Shown piece by piece: positions 27,156 through 36,306 of a stretch of 64,000 nt of DNA. Origin of the DNA: DATBAX01 sp963723765. Its GTDB lineage: Bacteria; Acidobacteriota; Terriglobia; Terriglobales; Acidobacteriaceae. The stretch lies in contig CAVRSD010000010.1 in the NCBI GenBank assembly GCA_963723765.1, forward strand, positions 203,347 to 267,346, in the 5' to 3' direction. A model generated the notes under the pieces. That model saw only the letters and a list, made by a program, of their open reading frames with translations, made no database searches and had not been told where the DNA came from. Position numbers and translations under genes: made by a program. Position 1 is the first letter of the stretch. Each line of letters begins with the position of its first letter.

Positions 27156-28781
27156 ATGATTGCGGTTCGCAAATTAGGCTTCATTCTCGGATTTTTCTTA
27201 TTGCTGTCGGCCTCGGCTGCTTTTGGCTCGGCTTCGAATATCTATATCACCCAGAGCGGCAGTGCGAGCGGAAACTGCACCAGCAACGTCCAAACTCCAG
27301 CATTTTTCAATAACGCCAACAACTGGGGCAGCGGCGGCAGCCAGATTGGGCCGGGAACCGTCGTACTGATTTGCGGAACGTTTACTGGTGGGGCGGGCGC
27401 GACTGAATTTACTTTTCAGGGTAGCGGCAGCGGCGCAAGCAATACCGTCACGCTGAAGTTCGATAATGGAGCAGTTCTGACCTCGCCGTATTGGTCGGCC
27501 AACGGAGCGATTGCCTGCAATAACCTGAGCTACATCACAGTGGACGGCGGAACGAACGGGACCATCCAAAACACAGCCAACGGAACGAATCTGGCAAACC
27601 AAGCCTCTAGCGGTGGCATTAATTTCAGTAGTTGCTCGAACGTAACGATACAGAATCTCACAATCCAACACCTCTATCTTCACACCGGGGTTGGATCAGA
27701 CGGCGGGGGAACGGTTGGAATCAGTTTCGATGGCGGAGACTCCGTCACTATAAACAACAACACTATCACCGATGTAAGAACAGCTCTCGATTTTGCATAC
27801 CGCACAGTTACAAGCCTTACAATTTCTAACAACACCACTAACGATCATGTGTGGGGAATTCACATAGGAGATAGCGATGGAGGCGCCTCAGCTAGCGGAG
27901 TTAGCGTTTACAACAACACTGTTGGCCCGGCGTTCAACATATGGGCAGACGCTGCTCAGGCTTTTCATGCTGACGGAATATTCTTCACATGCGCCAATTC
28001 AGGAGCAAGTTTCACGAATTCATCAATTTACAACAACTACGTTCACGGAGACATGAGTTCGACAGTAACCAGTGGACATATTCAAAACTCGACCGGATAT
28101 ATTTACATCGATGGAGCTTGCGGTAATGCAAAAGGGATCAAGGTTTTCAACAACGTGGTAAGTCACGATGTGTCCGGCACGAGCGGCGTGGGGCCTGAGG
28201 GTTTGTTGGTGTTGCGATGGAGTTCTGGGAACGGTACGCCGGGCGTTAGCGTCTACAACAATACTTTGAGTGTGGCTCAGCCCCCACTCACCGACTGCGT
28301 AAAGCTTGGTTCTGGTTCAGTTGGTGAGATTACCATGAGCAATAACATCATGTCTGGATGTGGCACGGGACTTGTCATTCCAGGTGCTTCTAGCACAATC
28401 AGTGCGTCAGACCACAATGTCTGGTACAACTTGGCGAATCACTTTGCTGCCGTGGGAGGAGGGCCGACTTACTATTCCTCGCTCTCTTCTTGGCACTCTG
28501 CTACATCGTTTGACCCAAGTAGCTCCAGCTCAGATCCGAAACTAACCACAAATTATACTTTGAACAGTGGATCTTCCGCGATAGGCCTTAGTTCGAATCT
28601 TCACGGGCTCGGAGTTACATCATTGGATAGCGACAAGGCGGGTAATCCTAGGCTTGGATCTGGTATTAGCTGCGTTCCCACTCCTGGAACCCCCAATTGC
28701 TGGGATGCGGGTGCTAATCAGGATGGTAGTGGAGCTGCAACTCCTACTCCGCCCTCCAGTCTCGCGGCAGTAGTCCAGTAA
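27156..28781 (+). CDS. Secreted right-handed parallel beta-helix protein
   Basis: Secreted protein of 541 aa. ATG 27156 is chosen because CGGAGGA lies five bases upstream and a clear Sec signal peptide follows (RKLGFILGFFLLLSASAAFG). The mature part has irregular repeats of the type [VI]-x-[IV]-x-N-N-[TI]-[IV] (SVTINNNTITDV, NVTIQNLTIQHL, GVSVYNNTVG, EITMSNNIMSG), the rung pattern of NosD/pectate-lyase-like beta-helices. No catalytic residues could be assigned. The C-terminus is a short Pro/Thr/Ser tail without a PEP-CTERM motif or membrane anchor. The setting in an EPS locus suggests polysaccharide binding, modification or cleavage; this is inference. A similar but distinct protein is encoded at 54233-55252. 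Confidence 0.78.
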   Translation: MIAVRKLGFILGFFLLLSASAAFGSASNIYITQSGSASGNCTSNVQTPAFFNNANNWGSGGSQIGPGTVVLICGTFTGGAGATEFTFQGSGSGASNTVTLKFDNGAVLTSPYWSANGAIACNNLSYITVDGGTNGTIQNTANGTNLANQASSGGINFSSCSNVTIQNLTIQHLYLHTGVGSDGGGTVGISFDGGDSVTINNNTITDVRTALDFAYRTVTSLTISNNTTNDHVWGIHIGDSDGGASASGVSVYNNTVGPAFNIWADAAQAFHADGIFFTCANSGASFTNSSIYNNYVHGDMSSTVTSGHIQNSTGYIYIDGACGNAKGIKVFNNVVSHDVSGTSGVGPEGLLVLRWSSGNGTPGVSVYNNTLSVAQPPLTDCVKLGSGSVGEITMSNNIMSGCGTGLVIPGASSTISASDHNVWYNLANHFAAVGGGPTYYSSLSSWHSATSFDPSSSSSDPKLTTNYTLNSGSSAIGLSSNLHGLGVTSLDSDKAGNPRLGSGISCVPTPGTPNCWDAGANQDGSGAATPTPPSSLAAVVQ

Positions 28782-28784
28782 AAA

Positions 28785-28811
28785 GAGTGGCTGGAAATTT
28801 ATTAGCCGCTC
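28785..28811 (+). terminator. Possible weak intrinsic terminator after the beta-helix gene
   Basis: GAGTGGCT and AGCCGCTC can pair over 8 bp with one G-T pair and an 11-base loop, immediately after the stop of the beta-helix gene. The run after the stem is only TAATTT, so termination, if any, would be partial. Confidence 0.3.
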
Positions 28812-28882
28812 TAATTTCCCGATGTGAATGATGCATCGCGCCCTTAGTAACACCCGGGTCTTCTGCCCATCTGTGTAAATAC

Positions 28883-29836
28883 ATGACATCGCTTGTTAGC
28901 GTAATTATACCGACCTACAATCGTGCCGGTATCATTTCTCGCACCATAGAGAATGTATTCGAGCAAACCTATTCGAACTTCGAAATAATTGTAGTAGACG
29001 ATGGTTCAGCCGATGACACACAGGCGACACTTAGACAGTTCGGCAGCCGTATTCGCGTCATTAATCAACTAAATGCAGGACCTTCTGCAGCCCGCAATCG
29101 CGGGATCGAAGCCGCCAGAGGCGAGATCATTGCTTTTCAAGACTCTGACGATCTCTGGATGCCGACGAAACTTGCTCGACAAGTATCAATTCTCGAGCGT
29201 GTCGGCTCCGCGGTTCCTTGTTGCCTATGCAACGCACGCATGGAGTTCACGACTCGTCCCATAACAACGTCGTTTGAACTTGCGCCAATTCGTCCTCCAT
29301 TCGAAGAAGGAGTTTGGAGTAATGTTCCCGAGGTGCTGTCGACTACCTCTGTGCTATTCAATCAATGTGTCGCGGTGCGCACGGAGGTCTTAAGAAAAAT
29401 CGGCGGTTTTAACGAATCGATGGACTTTATGGAGGACTACGATCTTTCTCTTCGTCTCGCTTTGGAAGGGAATTCATGGGCTTACATCCGTGAACCAATG
29501 GTTATCTGGCAACAGGGCTCGCCTCACAGCTGGTATCAAAGGGCAATGGCGAAGGAGATACGAATAAAAGAGTATTCGCTTGCGACTCGCGAATACGCAT
29601 TGCTAAGAGTAGCAAATGATCCTCGATATGCAGGCCTGAAGGGACTTCTCGTCAGAGAAGTGAAGCGCAATAAACGCGAGCTTGCGTTTGCCAAGTTGTC
29701 ACAAAAGAATGCAACCGGACGGATGGCGTGTGGATTTCTCAAGAAATTGGAGCGCTATCGCCAGGCGATTTATCGGAGATCACCGTGGTATCCTCACCCC
29801 AAGTTCGATACAGCGTTAAGCTCCGTAGCAGTTTAA
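28883..29836 (+). CDS. Family 2 glycosyltransferase
   Basis: Inverting GT-A glycosyltransferase that adds one sugar to the lipid-linked repeat unit at the cytoplasmic face. The start VSVIIPTYNRAGI, nucleotide-binding VVDDGSADDT, AARNRGIEAARGE, and metal-binding DSDD (FQDSDDLWMPTK) are all present; the acceptor-side motif is MEDYDLSLRLA. Length 317 aa. The donor sugar cannot be read from sequence. Base composition from here to about 33000 looks richer in A and T than the NRPS block, in keeping with a variable region of EPS clusters. Confidence 0.88.
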   Translation: MTSLVSVIIPTYNRAGIISRTIENVFEQTYSNFEIIVVDDGSADDTQATLRQFGSRIRVINQLNAGPSAARNRGIEAARGEIIAFQDSDDLWMPTKLARQVSILERVGSAVPCCLCNARMEFTTRPITTSFELAPIRPPFEEGVWSNVPEVLSTTSVLFNQCVAVRTEVLRKIGGFNESMDFMEDYDLSLRLALEGNSWAYIREPMVIWQQGSPHSWYQRAMAKEIRIKEYSLATREYALLRVANDPRYAGLKGLLVREVKRNKRELAFAKLSQKNATGRMACGFLKKLERYRQAIYRRSPWYPHPKFDTALSSVAV

Positions 29837-30457
29837 TTGAATAGAGTGCGCTCAGAAGACCCATTGCGGTGGATACCCAGAGGTTTAAGCAAAGCCAACT
29901 CAATTTGGCTGAAGCTCACCTATCCTTTTTCCAGATTCGGACGACGAGTTTCCATTCATTTCACCTGTGAGCTTCAACGAAGCCACGCCCCCAGGATTCA
30001 GATCGGAGACTTTGTCCTGCTTGATCGGGACGTATGGATCAATGTACCGGTACCGTCAGCCTTGCTAGAGCCAGCAATTGTCATTGGCACAGGCACGAAC
30101 ATCGGGCGCAGGTCAGTAATTTCTGGGAAAAACCATATTTGGATTGGGGAGAATGTACTTTTTGCTCCTTCGACCTACGTAACGGATCATAATCATGAAT
30201 ACTCGGATATTGAGTCGTCTATTTCTTCCCAAGGGGTAACTCCGGGAGGGAGAGTCATCATCGAGCGGAACTGCTGGCTGGGTTATTGCAGCATGGTGCT
30301 AGGAACCAAAGGAGAAGTGGTGATTGGCCGCAACAGTGTGGTGGGTGCCTATGCTGTAGTAACTGAGAGCTGTCCTCCGTTCAGCGTATTGGTAGGGAAT
30401 CCGGCTCGCGTAGTCAAGAGGTTTGATCCAGCTTCTCGGAAATGGTTGAAGTGTTAA
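29837..30457 (+). CDS. Hexapeptide acyltransferase (maltose/galactoside O-acetyltransferase-like)
   Basis: Left-handed beta-helix acetyltransferase that probably O-acetylates a sugar of the repeat unit. Rungs IVIGTGTNIGRRSVISG, IWIGENVLFAPSTYV and VVIGRNSVVGAYAVV, the catalytic-His region TDHNHEY, and the coenzyme-A binding end PFSVLVGNPARVVKRF are visible. The start is a TTG directly after the previous stop, with a GTG three codons on; no ATG is available before the core, so the exact start is open. The two genes are almost certainly cotranscribed. Confidence 0.82.
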   Translation: MNRVRSEDPLRWIPRGLSKANSIWLKLTYPFSRFGRRVSIHFTCELQRSHAPRIQIGDFVLLDRDVWINVPVPSALLEPAIVIGTGTNIGRRSVISGKNHIWIGENVLFAPSTYVTDHNHEYSDIESSISSQGVTPGGRVIIERNCWLGYCSMVLGTKGEVVIGRNSVVGAYAVVTESCPPFSVLVGNPARVVKRFDPASRKWLKC

Positions 30458-30494
30458 CAAAAATATGACGTGTCTAATAGGAAGGCAAGACTAG

Positions 30495-32021
30495 GTGGGT
30501 AAGTTTCGCAAAGCGGTGAAGTGGGCTTATGTCATGCAGGGAACGGACCAGGGATTGAATGCCCTGTTTACGTTTCTGCTTGCCATGCTTCTTGGTCCCA
30601 AGGACTTCGGAGCAGTGGCGATGGCCATGGCTTACATCCTGTTTACAAAGATGCTTCTGGAACAGGGTTTGGTACCCGCGCTGATTCAACGAAAGGACTT
30701 AAGAAAAGAACATCTCGATTCAGCATTCTGCTTAAACTTGGGACTGAGTTTGGTATTGGTCGGGTTTAGCATTTATTTGAGCCACTGGTGGGCTTCAGTC
30801 AATCACCTGCCAATCCTGGGGCCTCTTATTGCGGTTCTGTCGCTAGTTATTCCGCTCGAGGGATTAACGATTGTCCAACGAGCGGTGCTGCAACGAGAAA
30901 TGGACTTTAAGAGTTTTTCTGTGCGCTCAATTGTGGCGAACATAATTGGCGGCGGTATTGGGTTGGGAATGGCTCTAAGAGGATATGGAGTATGGGCTCT
31001 GGTTGGGAAGCAGCTGACTACCGATCTCGTGAGTTTGATCGTGCTTTGGAAGCTGAGCCACTGGCGGCCCCGGTTACATTTCTCCCTCCCCGCCGTGAAA
31101 GAGCTCTGGGGATTTTCCGCGAATAGTTTTGCGGGAAACCTGGGTCTGTGGCTCAATACTCAGATCGACACCCTTCTTGTCGGCTTATTTTTTGGTCCCG
31201 TCGCTGTGGGTCTGTACAGGCTGGCAGTAAAGTTTCCGGCAATGATTGTCGCCTCGGCAACGAGTTCTCTACAGGCGGCGGCTTTTCCAGAATTTTGCAG
31301 GCTCCAAGATGACAAGGAAAAACTACGAAAAAGTGTTCTGTCTTGTCTTCGGGTTAGCGCGGTTTTGACCATTCCAGCGCTGGTGGGTCTGGCGGTAATC
31401 AGTAGGCCATTAATGGCCGCGTTCGGTCCAGCTTGGGTGCAAGGGTCCAATGCGCTTGTCATTCTTTGTATTCTAGCGATGCTCCAGCCTTTGTCTTACT
31501 TTGTGGGACCTTTGCTACAAGCCGTCTCCCATCCGAGATATCTTGCGATTCTGGAATGGGGACACGCGCTTGCGAGTGCAGGCTTTCTTGTGCTCGCAGG
31601 AGTGCTGCTGAAATACCAGCCGGATCAAATCCAGGTGACAGGGGTTGCTATAACTCGATTCCTGACCTCAGGAATCCTGCTCGCGCCGTTTATTTTTTGG
31701 GCAATGAGGAAGTTCGCAGGAATCCGGTTGCAAGCGATCCTTCGTGTTGGTATGCCTTCTTTCCTGGCGGCTGGAGTGATGGGCGTGGTTGTGTATATGA
31801 CATCCACAAGCGCGTTTACGAGAAGTCTCAAACCCTGGATCGGCATTGCTTTAGACGTTTTTGTAGGATTTATCGTCGCGTCGGGGGTGCTCCTCTGGCT
31901 AGATAAGGAACTCAGAAGGACCATTTCTGGTTTTTTGTCGAGCTTCACACGCCCCAGATTTTCGTCATGGCCGTCAAACGCCTCCGTGCCAGTACCGCCG
32001 GATCCATCGGCAGAACTTTAA
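30495..32021 (+). CDS. Polysaccharide flippase (Wzx/MOP family)
   Basis: Polytopic inner-membrane protein expected to flip the undecaprenyl-linked repeat unit to the periplasm. It has about 12-14 hydrophobic segments. The opening GKFRKAVKWAYVMQGTDQG and MLLGPKDFGAVAMAMAYI are typical of polysaccharide_synt proteins related to WzxC/TuaB; SLVIPLEGLTIVQRAVLQRE is another family block. GTG at 30495 is the start; there is no strong ribosome site. The 508-aa length is normal. The C-terminal 35 residues are a Pro/Ser-rich cytoplasmic tail. It is embedded among glycosyltransferase genes, as expected for a Wzx/Wzy-dependent system. Confidence 0.87.
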   Translation: MGKFRKAVKWAYVMQGTDQGLNALFTFLLAMLLGPKDFGAVAMAMAYILFTKMLLEQGLVPALIQRKDLRKEHLDSAFCLNLGLSLVLVGFSIYLSHWWASVNHLPILGPLIAVLSLVIPLEGLTIVQRAVLQREMDFKSFSVRSIVANIIGGGIGLGMALRGYGVWALVGKQLTTDLVSLIVLWKLSHWRPRLHFSLPAVKELWGFSANSFAGNLGLWLNTQIDTLLVGLFFGPVAVGLYRLAVKFPAMIVASATSSLQAAAFPEFCRLQDDKEKLRKSVLSCLRVSAVLTIPALVGLAVISRPLMAAFGPAWVQGSNALVILCILAMLQPLSYFVGPLLQAVSHPRYLAILEWGHALASAGFLVLAGVLLKYQPDQIQVTGVAITRFLTSGILLAPFIFWAMRKFAGIRLQAILRVGMPSFLAAGVMGVVVYMTSTSAFTRSLKPWIGIALDVFVGFIVASGVLLWLDKELRRTISGFLSSFTRPRFSSWPSNASVPVPPDPSAEL

Positions 32022-32030
32022 GACTTGATT

Positions 32031-32939
32031 ATGACGGACGCCAAATTTTTTAACTTAAAGCAAAGGGCACCTGAGCCACTGAGGAAGGTTTACAGAGACA
32101 TTCGAGCGGACGTTCTAAGTCTCGGTCTAGCTCGTAATCGCGAATTCATGCAGACCGCACAGGAATGCAAAGCCAGCGAGGATTTTTCCATTGTGATTGC
32201 GGTGAAGGATCAGCCATCCCTGGTGGAGCGCTGTCTTGCCAGTCTGGCGCGCTTTGCACCGGCATCTCAAATAATTATCGTGGATGATGCGTCGGAATTG
32301 GAAAAAACATCCGCGATTCTTGAGAACTTTTCTCTTCGACACGGTTGGACTCTGATACGAAATACGCAGTCCCTAGGGCATAGCCGCTGCTGCGAGATTG
32401 GCGCCAATAAGGCCACAAGAAAATACCTCTGTCTTTTGAATTCGGATACAGTGGTTACACCTTGGAGTTGGTGGGCGGCGAAAGATGCCTTCGAATGTGA
32501 CGCAACTATCGGCGTAACCGGGCCCACCACCAGCCACTCCGCCACCAAACAGATGGTGCGTCGAGCAATGCACTGCCGACATTACTGGAATGATAGTCAG
32601 ATATCTTCCTTTGCAGAAAAATATGTAGCGGGTCTGAAACCCCGATCCTGGGTCGAGTTGCCACAGGTCGGAGGATTCGCGTTTAACATCAGACGCGAAC
32701 TTTGGGAACAGCTGGGGGGCTTCGACGAAAATCTTCCGGACTATGGAAATGAGTCTGAGCTTTGTGTCCGAATAAGAAAACTTGGTCTGCGAATTGTGTG
32801 GACAAAAAATAGCTATGTCCATCATTTCGGCGGACAGAGTTATGGGCAGATTGCAGAGGGGTTTATTGATAATAAAGCACGATCTGGAAACGATTACATA
32901 GCGGAGAAGTATAAGCACGATTGCATAGAGTGCGATTAA
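32031..32939 (+). CDS. Family 2 glycosyltransferase
   Basis: GT-A glycosyltransferase of the rhamnosyl/galactofuranosyl-like group: FSIVIAVKDQPSLVERCL, IIIVDDASELEKT, LNSDTVVTPWSWW (NSDT in the DXD position), GGFAFNIRRELWEQLGGFDE and the acceptor-side motif ESELCVRIRKLGLR. The ATG at 32031 is used; a TTG two codons earlier is possible. Length 302 aa. It follows the flippase by 9 bp. The sequence is A/T-richer than the upstream assembly line. Confidence 0.85.
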   Translation: MTDAKFFNLKQRAPEPLRKVYRDIRADVLSLGLARNREFMQTAQECKASEDFSIVIAVKDQPSLVERCLASLARFAPASQIIIVDDASELEKTSAILENFSLRHGWTLIRNTQSLGHSRCCEIGANKATRKYLCLLNSDTVVTPWSWWAAKDAFECDATIGVTGPTTSHSATKQMVRRAMHCRHYWNDSQISSFAEKYVAGLKPRSWVELPQVGGFAFNIRRELWEQLGGFDENLPDYGNESELCVRIRKLGLRIVWTKNSYVHHFGGQSYGQIAEGFIDNKARSGNDYIAEKYKHDCIECD

Positions 32940-32973
32940 CACAAACGATTACCACATCCATTCAGAATACGAA

Positions 32974-34407
32974 ATGAATACAAGATATGACATGCCGGAT
33001 AATTACTATTTTGGCGGCGCAGGGGCCTCGCAGATCCAGCCTCTGGCGCTTGTCCTTCTGGTAGTTGCATCGATTCTGGTTTTCGTCCTGCCACGAAAGT
33101 ATGTCATGGGACCATTGCTCACGGCGGCCCTGCTGCTTCCGATGGGAAACGGGATTCTGGTGGCCGGGATACACCTGTTGGTATTCAGGCTCCTGTTGAT
33201 GGTCGGGTGGATGCGCGTGGTGCGGGATGTCCAGGTGGAAGGTGGTTTTTATCCACGGCGATTGTTGACTCTCGACAAGGTGTTTTTGTTCTGGGCGCTC
33301 AGCAATGCGGTTATGTTTTGTCTGCTATGGGGACAATTCGCTGCGGTGATCAATCGGCTGGGTTTTCTTTATACGACGTTGGGATCGTATTTTCTGGTTC
33401 GACACTTGATTCGCGACAAAGAAGACGTCATTCGCACGATCAAGACCTTGGCGATCCTTGCCATGGTTATGGCGACGCTGATGTTGAGCGAGCATGTTAC
33501 GGGGCGCAATCTTTTCTCCCTGGTGGGCGGGCCGGAGTTGGCAAACGTGCGGGAAGGGAAGATTCGGGCGCAGGGGCCATTTGCGCACTCGATCATTGCG
33601 GGCACGATTGGCGCGATATTGATTCCGTTATTTTTTGGGTTGTGGCAATACCGGAGACGGGACCGGGTAATTGCGGGATTTGGGATCGTAGCGGGGTTGG
33701 TCATGGCGGGAACGTCGGCGTCCAGCACGCCGGTGTTGACGATTGCGACCGTGTTTCTGGGATTTGGGTTGTGGGCGTTCCGTAAAAATCTGCAGATGAT
33801 TCGGTGGGGATTGGTGGGGGCAATTGTCGTCTTGCACTTGATCATGAAGGCGCCGGTATGGATGCTGATTGCGCGCATCAGCGAGGTGCTGGGCGGCAGC
33901 GGGTATCACCGGGCGATGCTGGTGGATAGCTTTATCCGGCATTTCTGGGACTGGTGCTGGATTGGGACGCGCGACAATGCCAGTTGGGGCTATGACATGT
34001 GGGACTCCATCAATACTTATGTGAATGCGGGGACAGGCGGAGGGTTGATCACGTTTGTTCTGTTCCTGTCGATTATTGTGTTTGCGTACAAGAGAGTGGG
34101 CATCGCGAGGAAGGTGGCGGAAAGAGCTGGATCGCTGAAGGATGCGCGTTTTGTCTGGGCGATCGGGGTCTGTTTGTTCGCGAACACGGTGGCGTACTTT
34201 GGGATTGCTTACTTTGATCAGAGTGAATTGGTCTGGTACACGCTGCTGGCGATGATCTCGGTGACGACGACGTTCGTGACTGTCAAGAAGCCGCCTTCGG
34301 CGGAGCCCGGAATTACGAGTGCCGGGACGTTTGCTCCTGGTGGAACTGTATTGGAAGGACTTCCGGAATCTCAGCGTACATTTGCGAGCTTGCTGCATGA
34401 AGACTGA
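32974..34407 (+). CDS. O-antigen ligase/polymerase-like membrane protein (Wzy-type)
   Basis: Polytopic protein with about 11-12 membrane segments (LALVLLVVASILVFVLP, GPLLTAALLLPMGNGILVAG, IAGTIGAILIPLFFGLWQY, LITFVLFLSIIVFAYK). The large periplasmic loop with GYHRAMLVDSFIRHFWDW and a Trp/Asp-rich stretch is typical of the Wzy_C/O-antigen ligase superfamily. It is the only polymerase candidate in the window and sits beside the flippase, so it is the likely repeat-unit polymerase. Local base use is strongly G-rich on the + strand between 33500 and 34100 (runs of TTGGTGGGG type), which differs from its neighbours. It overlaps the next gene by 11 bp. Confidence 0.78.
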   Translation: MNTRYDMPDNYYFGGAGASQIQPLALVLLVVASILVFVLPRKYVMGPLLTAALLLPMGNGILVAGIHLLVFRLLLMVGWMRVVRDVQVEGGFYPRRLLTLDKVFLFWALSNAVMFCLLWGQFAAVINRLGFLYTTLGSYFLVRHLIRDKEDVIRTIKTLAILAMVMATLMLSEHVTGRNLFSLVGGPELANVREGKIRAQGPFAHSIIAGTIGAILIPLFFGLWQYRRRDRVIAGFGIVAGLVMAGTSASSTPVLTIATVFLGFGLWAFRKNLQMIRWGLVGAIVVLHLIMKAPVWMLIARISEVLGGSGYHRAMLVDSFIRHFWDWCWIGTRDNASWGYDMWDSINTYVNAGTGGGLITFVLFLSIIVFAYKRVGIARKVAERAGSLKDARFVWAIGVCLFANTVAYFGIAYFDQSELVWYTLLAMISVTTTFVTVKKPPSAEPGITSAGTFAPGGTVLEGLPESQRTFASLLHED

Positions 34408-35365
34408 AAACTCTCAACCCGTCCTGTCCATCATTATTGTTACCTGGAACGGGAAAAAATTCGCGCTGGAGTGTCTGGATTCTTTACGGAGGCTTAAGGG
34501 CAGCCCGTCGATGGAAGTCATCGTGGTCGATAATGCGTCGACCGACGGAACTCCAGCGGCTATTGAGGAACAATTTCCAGAAGTTCAGTTGGTGCGGAAC
34601 GACGCGAATCTTGGATTCGCCAAGGCCAACAATGTTGGAATTGCCTTGAGCCGCGGCAAGTATGTTTGTCTGGTCAATTCCGATGTTGTAGTGCCTGCGG
34701 GTTGTTTGGAGACGATGACAGCTTACATGGATGAACATCGAGATATTGGGCTGCTGGGGCCGAAGATGCTTAGCCCCGATGGGGGGATTGGTCAGTCGGT
34801 GATGCGTTTGCCCACGGTTTGGAACATTTTTTGCACCGCCTTGGGGCTGCACTCGATCTTTCCGGATTCCAGACATCTTGGCGGCTTCCTGATGGATGGG
34901 TATAAGTACGACGCAATCGATGATGTTGAAGTGCTGACGGGCTGGTTTTGGATGGTTCCGCGAGCGGCGTTAGAACAGGTGGGTGGTCTTGACCAGCAGT
35001 TTTTCATGTACGGAGAGGATATTGATTGGTCGTACCGTTTTCTCAAGGCAGGATGGCGGGTGGTGTTTTATCCCGATGCCGAGGCGCTGCACTATGGAGC
35101 GGCAAGTTCCGGACAGGCGCCGACCCGTTTCTATGTCGAAATGCGTCGCGCGAATCTTCAGTACTTCAGAAAACACCATGGACGATTGGGAGGCGTAGGC
35201 TATCTGCTGTCGACATGGATCCATGAGTTAGTCAGGGTGCTCGGATACGGAGCTCTGTATTGCTTCAATCGCTATAAACGTGCGGATGCTGCCTTCAAAG
35301 TTGGCAGGAGTCTCTCCTGCATCAAATGGCTGACCGGCCCCGGCATAGTTGAGGCGAGCAGATAA
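34397..35365 (+). CDS. Family 2 glycosyltransferase (rhamnosyltransferase-like)
   Basis: ATG 34397 gives MKTENSQPVLSIIIVTWNGK, the normal family start; a longer reading upstream lies inside the polymerase gene. Motifs: VIVVDNASTDGT, LGFAKANNVGIALSRG, LVNSDVVVPAG (NSD), TGWFWMVPRAALEQVGGLD and the acceptor-side MYGEDIDWSYRF. It belongs to the GT2 branch rich in rhamnosyltransferases (WbbL-like). Since rfbBAC genes lie in the same window, L-rhamnose is a reasonable donor guess, but no more than that. The last base of its TAA is the first of the next gene's ATG. Confidence 0.88.
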   Translation: MKTENSQPVLSIIIVTWNGKKFALECLDSLRRLKGSPSMEVIVVDNASTDGTPAAIEEQFPEVQLVRNDANLGFAKANNVGIALSRGKYVCLVNSDVVVPAGCLETMTAYMDEHRDIGLLGPKMLSPDGGIGQSVMRLPTVWNIFCTALGLHSIFPDSRHLGGFLMDGYKYDAIDDVEVLTGWFWMVPRAALEQVGGLDQQFFMYGEDIDWSYRFLKAGWRVVFYPDAEALHYGAASSGQAPTRFYVEMRRANLQYFRKHHGRLGGVGYLLSTWIHELVRVLGYGALYCFNRYKRADAAFKVGRSLSCIKWLTGPGIVEASR

Positions 35366-36258
35366 TGGCGATTCCGATGATGGCCGGCGACTCCTATGTT
35401 CTCGTCACCGCCGCTTATAACGAAGGAGGATTCATCGAGAACACGATTCGTTCCGTGATCGCGCAAGAGGTTCCTCCGGCGAAATGGGTGATTGTCAGCG
35501 ACGGTTCGACCGACAATACGGATGAAATCGTGAAGCGTTACGCTGCGCAACACACGTTTATCCAGCTTTATCGGATTACCGAGGACCATCCGCGAAACTT
35601 TGCCGCCCAAGTCAATGCGATCAATGCAGGCATGGCCCAGCTCAAGAGCATCGACTACGAATTTATTGGAAACATGGATGCCGACGTAACCATGGATCCC
35701 AGCTACTTCAAGTTGCTGTTGGGGAAATTTAAGAGCGACCCGAAGCTTGGGCTGGGCGGCGGCATGATTTATGAACAGGACGTGGATGGCAAGTTTAAAA
35801 GCCGCAAGACAAACAGCCGTACTTCTGTAGCGCATGCCTGCCAGTTGTTTCGCAAGGAATGTTTCGCCTCGGTGGGAGGGGAATACATTGCGCTCCCTTA
35901 CGGAGGGCCTGACACGTACGCGGAAACAACGGCCCGGATGAAGGGCTGGCATGTGGAATCGTTCGAAGACCTAATAATGTTTCATCATCGTCCGACGGGC
36001 TCCGCGGGTGGATTGCTGAAGAGTTGCTTTCGGCAGGGTAAAATGGATTATTCGCTGGGAGCTTTACCACTCTTTGAAATACTAAAGCTCGCGAGCAGAG
36101 TTTGGGTGAAACCATATCTACTCGGATCGGTAGTGAGGTTTGCAGGTTTTGTGCACTCTTATTTCAAGAGGGAACAAAGGGCTGTTCCCAACGAATTCAT
36201 GAGCTATCTGAGAAAAGAACAAAGACTCCGACTGACTAGTCTCTTTCGGGCAACCTAA
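35365..36258 (+). CDS. Family 2 glycosyltransferase
   Basis: GT-A enzyme with YVLVTAAYNEGGFIENTIRS, WVIVSDGSTDNTDEIVKRYA and NMDADVTMDPSYFK (DAD as the metal motif). The conserved RKECFASVGGE and GPDTYAETTARMKGW stand where processive and non-processive GT2 enzymes bind the acceptor. No membrane segments are obvious, so it is a soluble, membrane-associated transferase. Start and previous stop share one base (TAATG), implying coupled translation with the GT2 gene before it. Confidence 0.87.
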   Translation: MAIPMMAGDSYVLVTAAYNEGGFIENTIRSVIAQEVPPAKWVIVSDGSTDNTDEIVKRYAAQHTFIQLYRITEDHPRNFAAQVNAINAGMAQLKSIDYEFIGNMDADVTMDPSYFKLLLGKFKSDPKLGLGGGMIYEQDVDGKFKSRKTNSRTSVAHACQLFRKECFASVGGEYIALPYGGPDTYAETTARMKGWHVESFEDLIMFHHRPTGSAGGLLKSCFRQGKMDYSLGALPLFEILKLASRVWVKPYLLGSVVRFAGFVHSYFKREQRAVPNEFMSYLRKEQRLRLTSLFRAT

Positions 36259-36306
36259 ATATCAGACACGGTCCTCTTAGGCGTGGAGTTTTAAGGAAAT
36301 CGGAAT

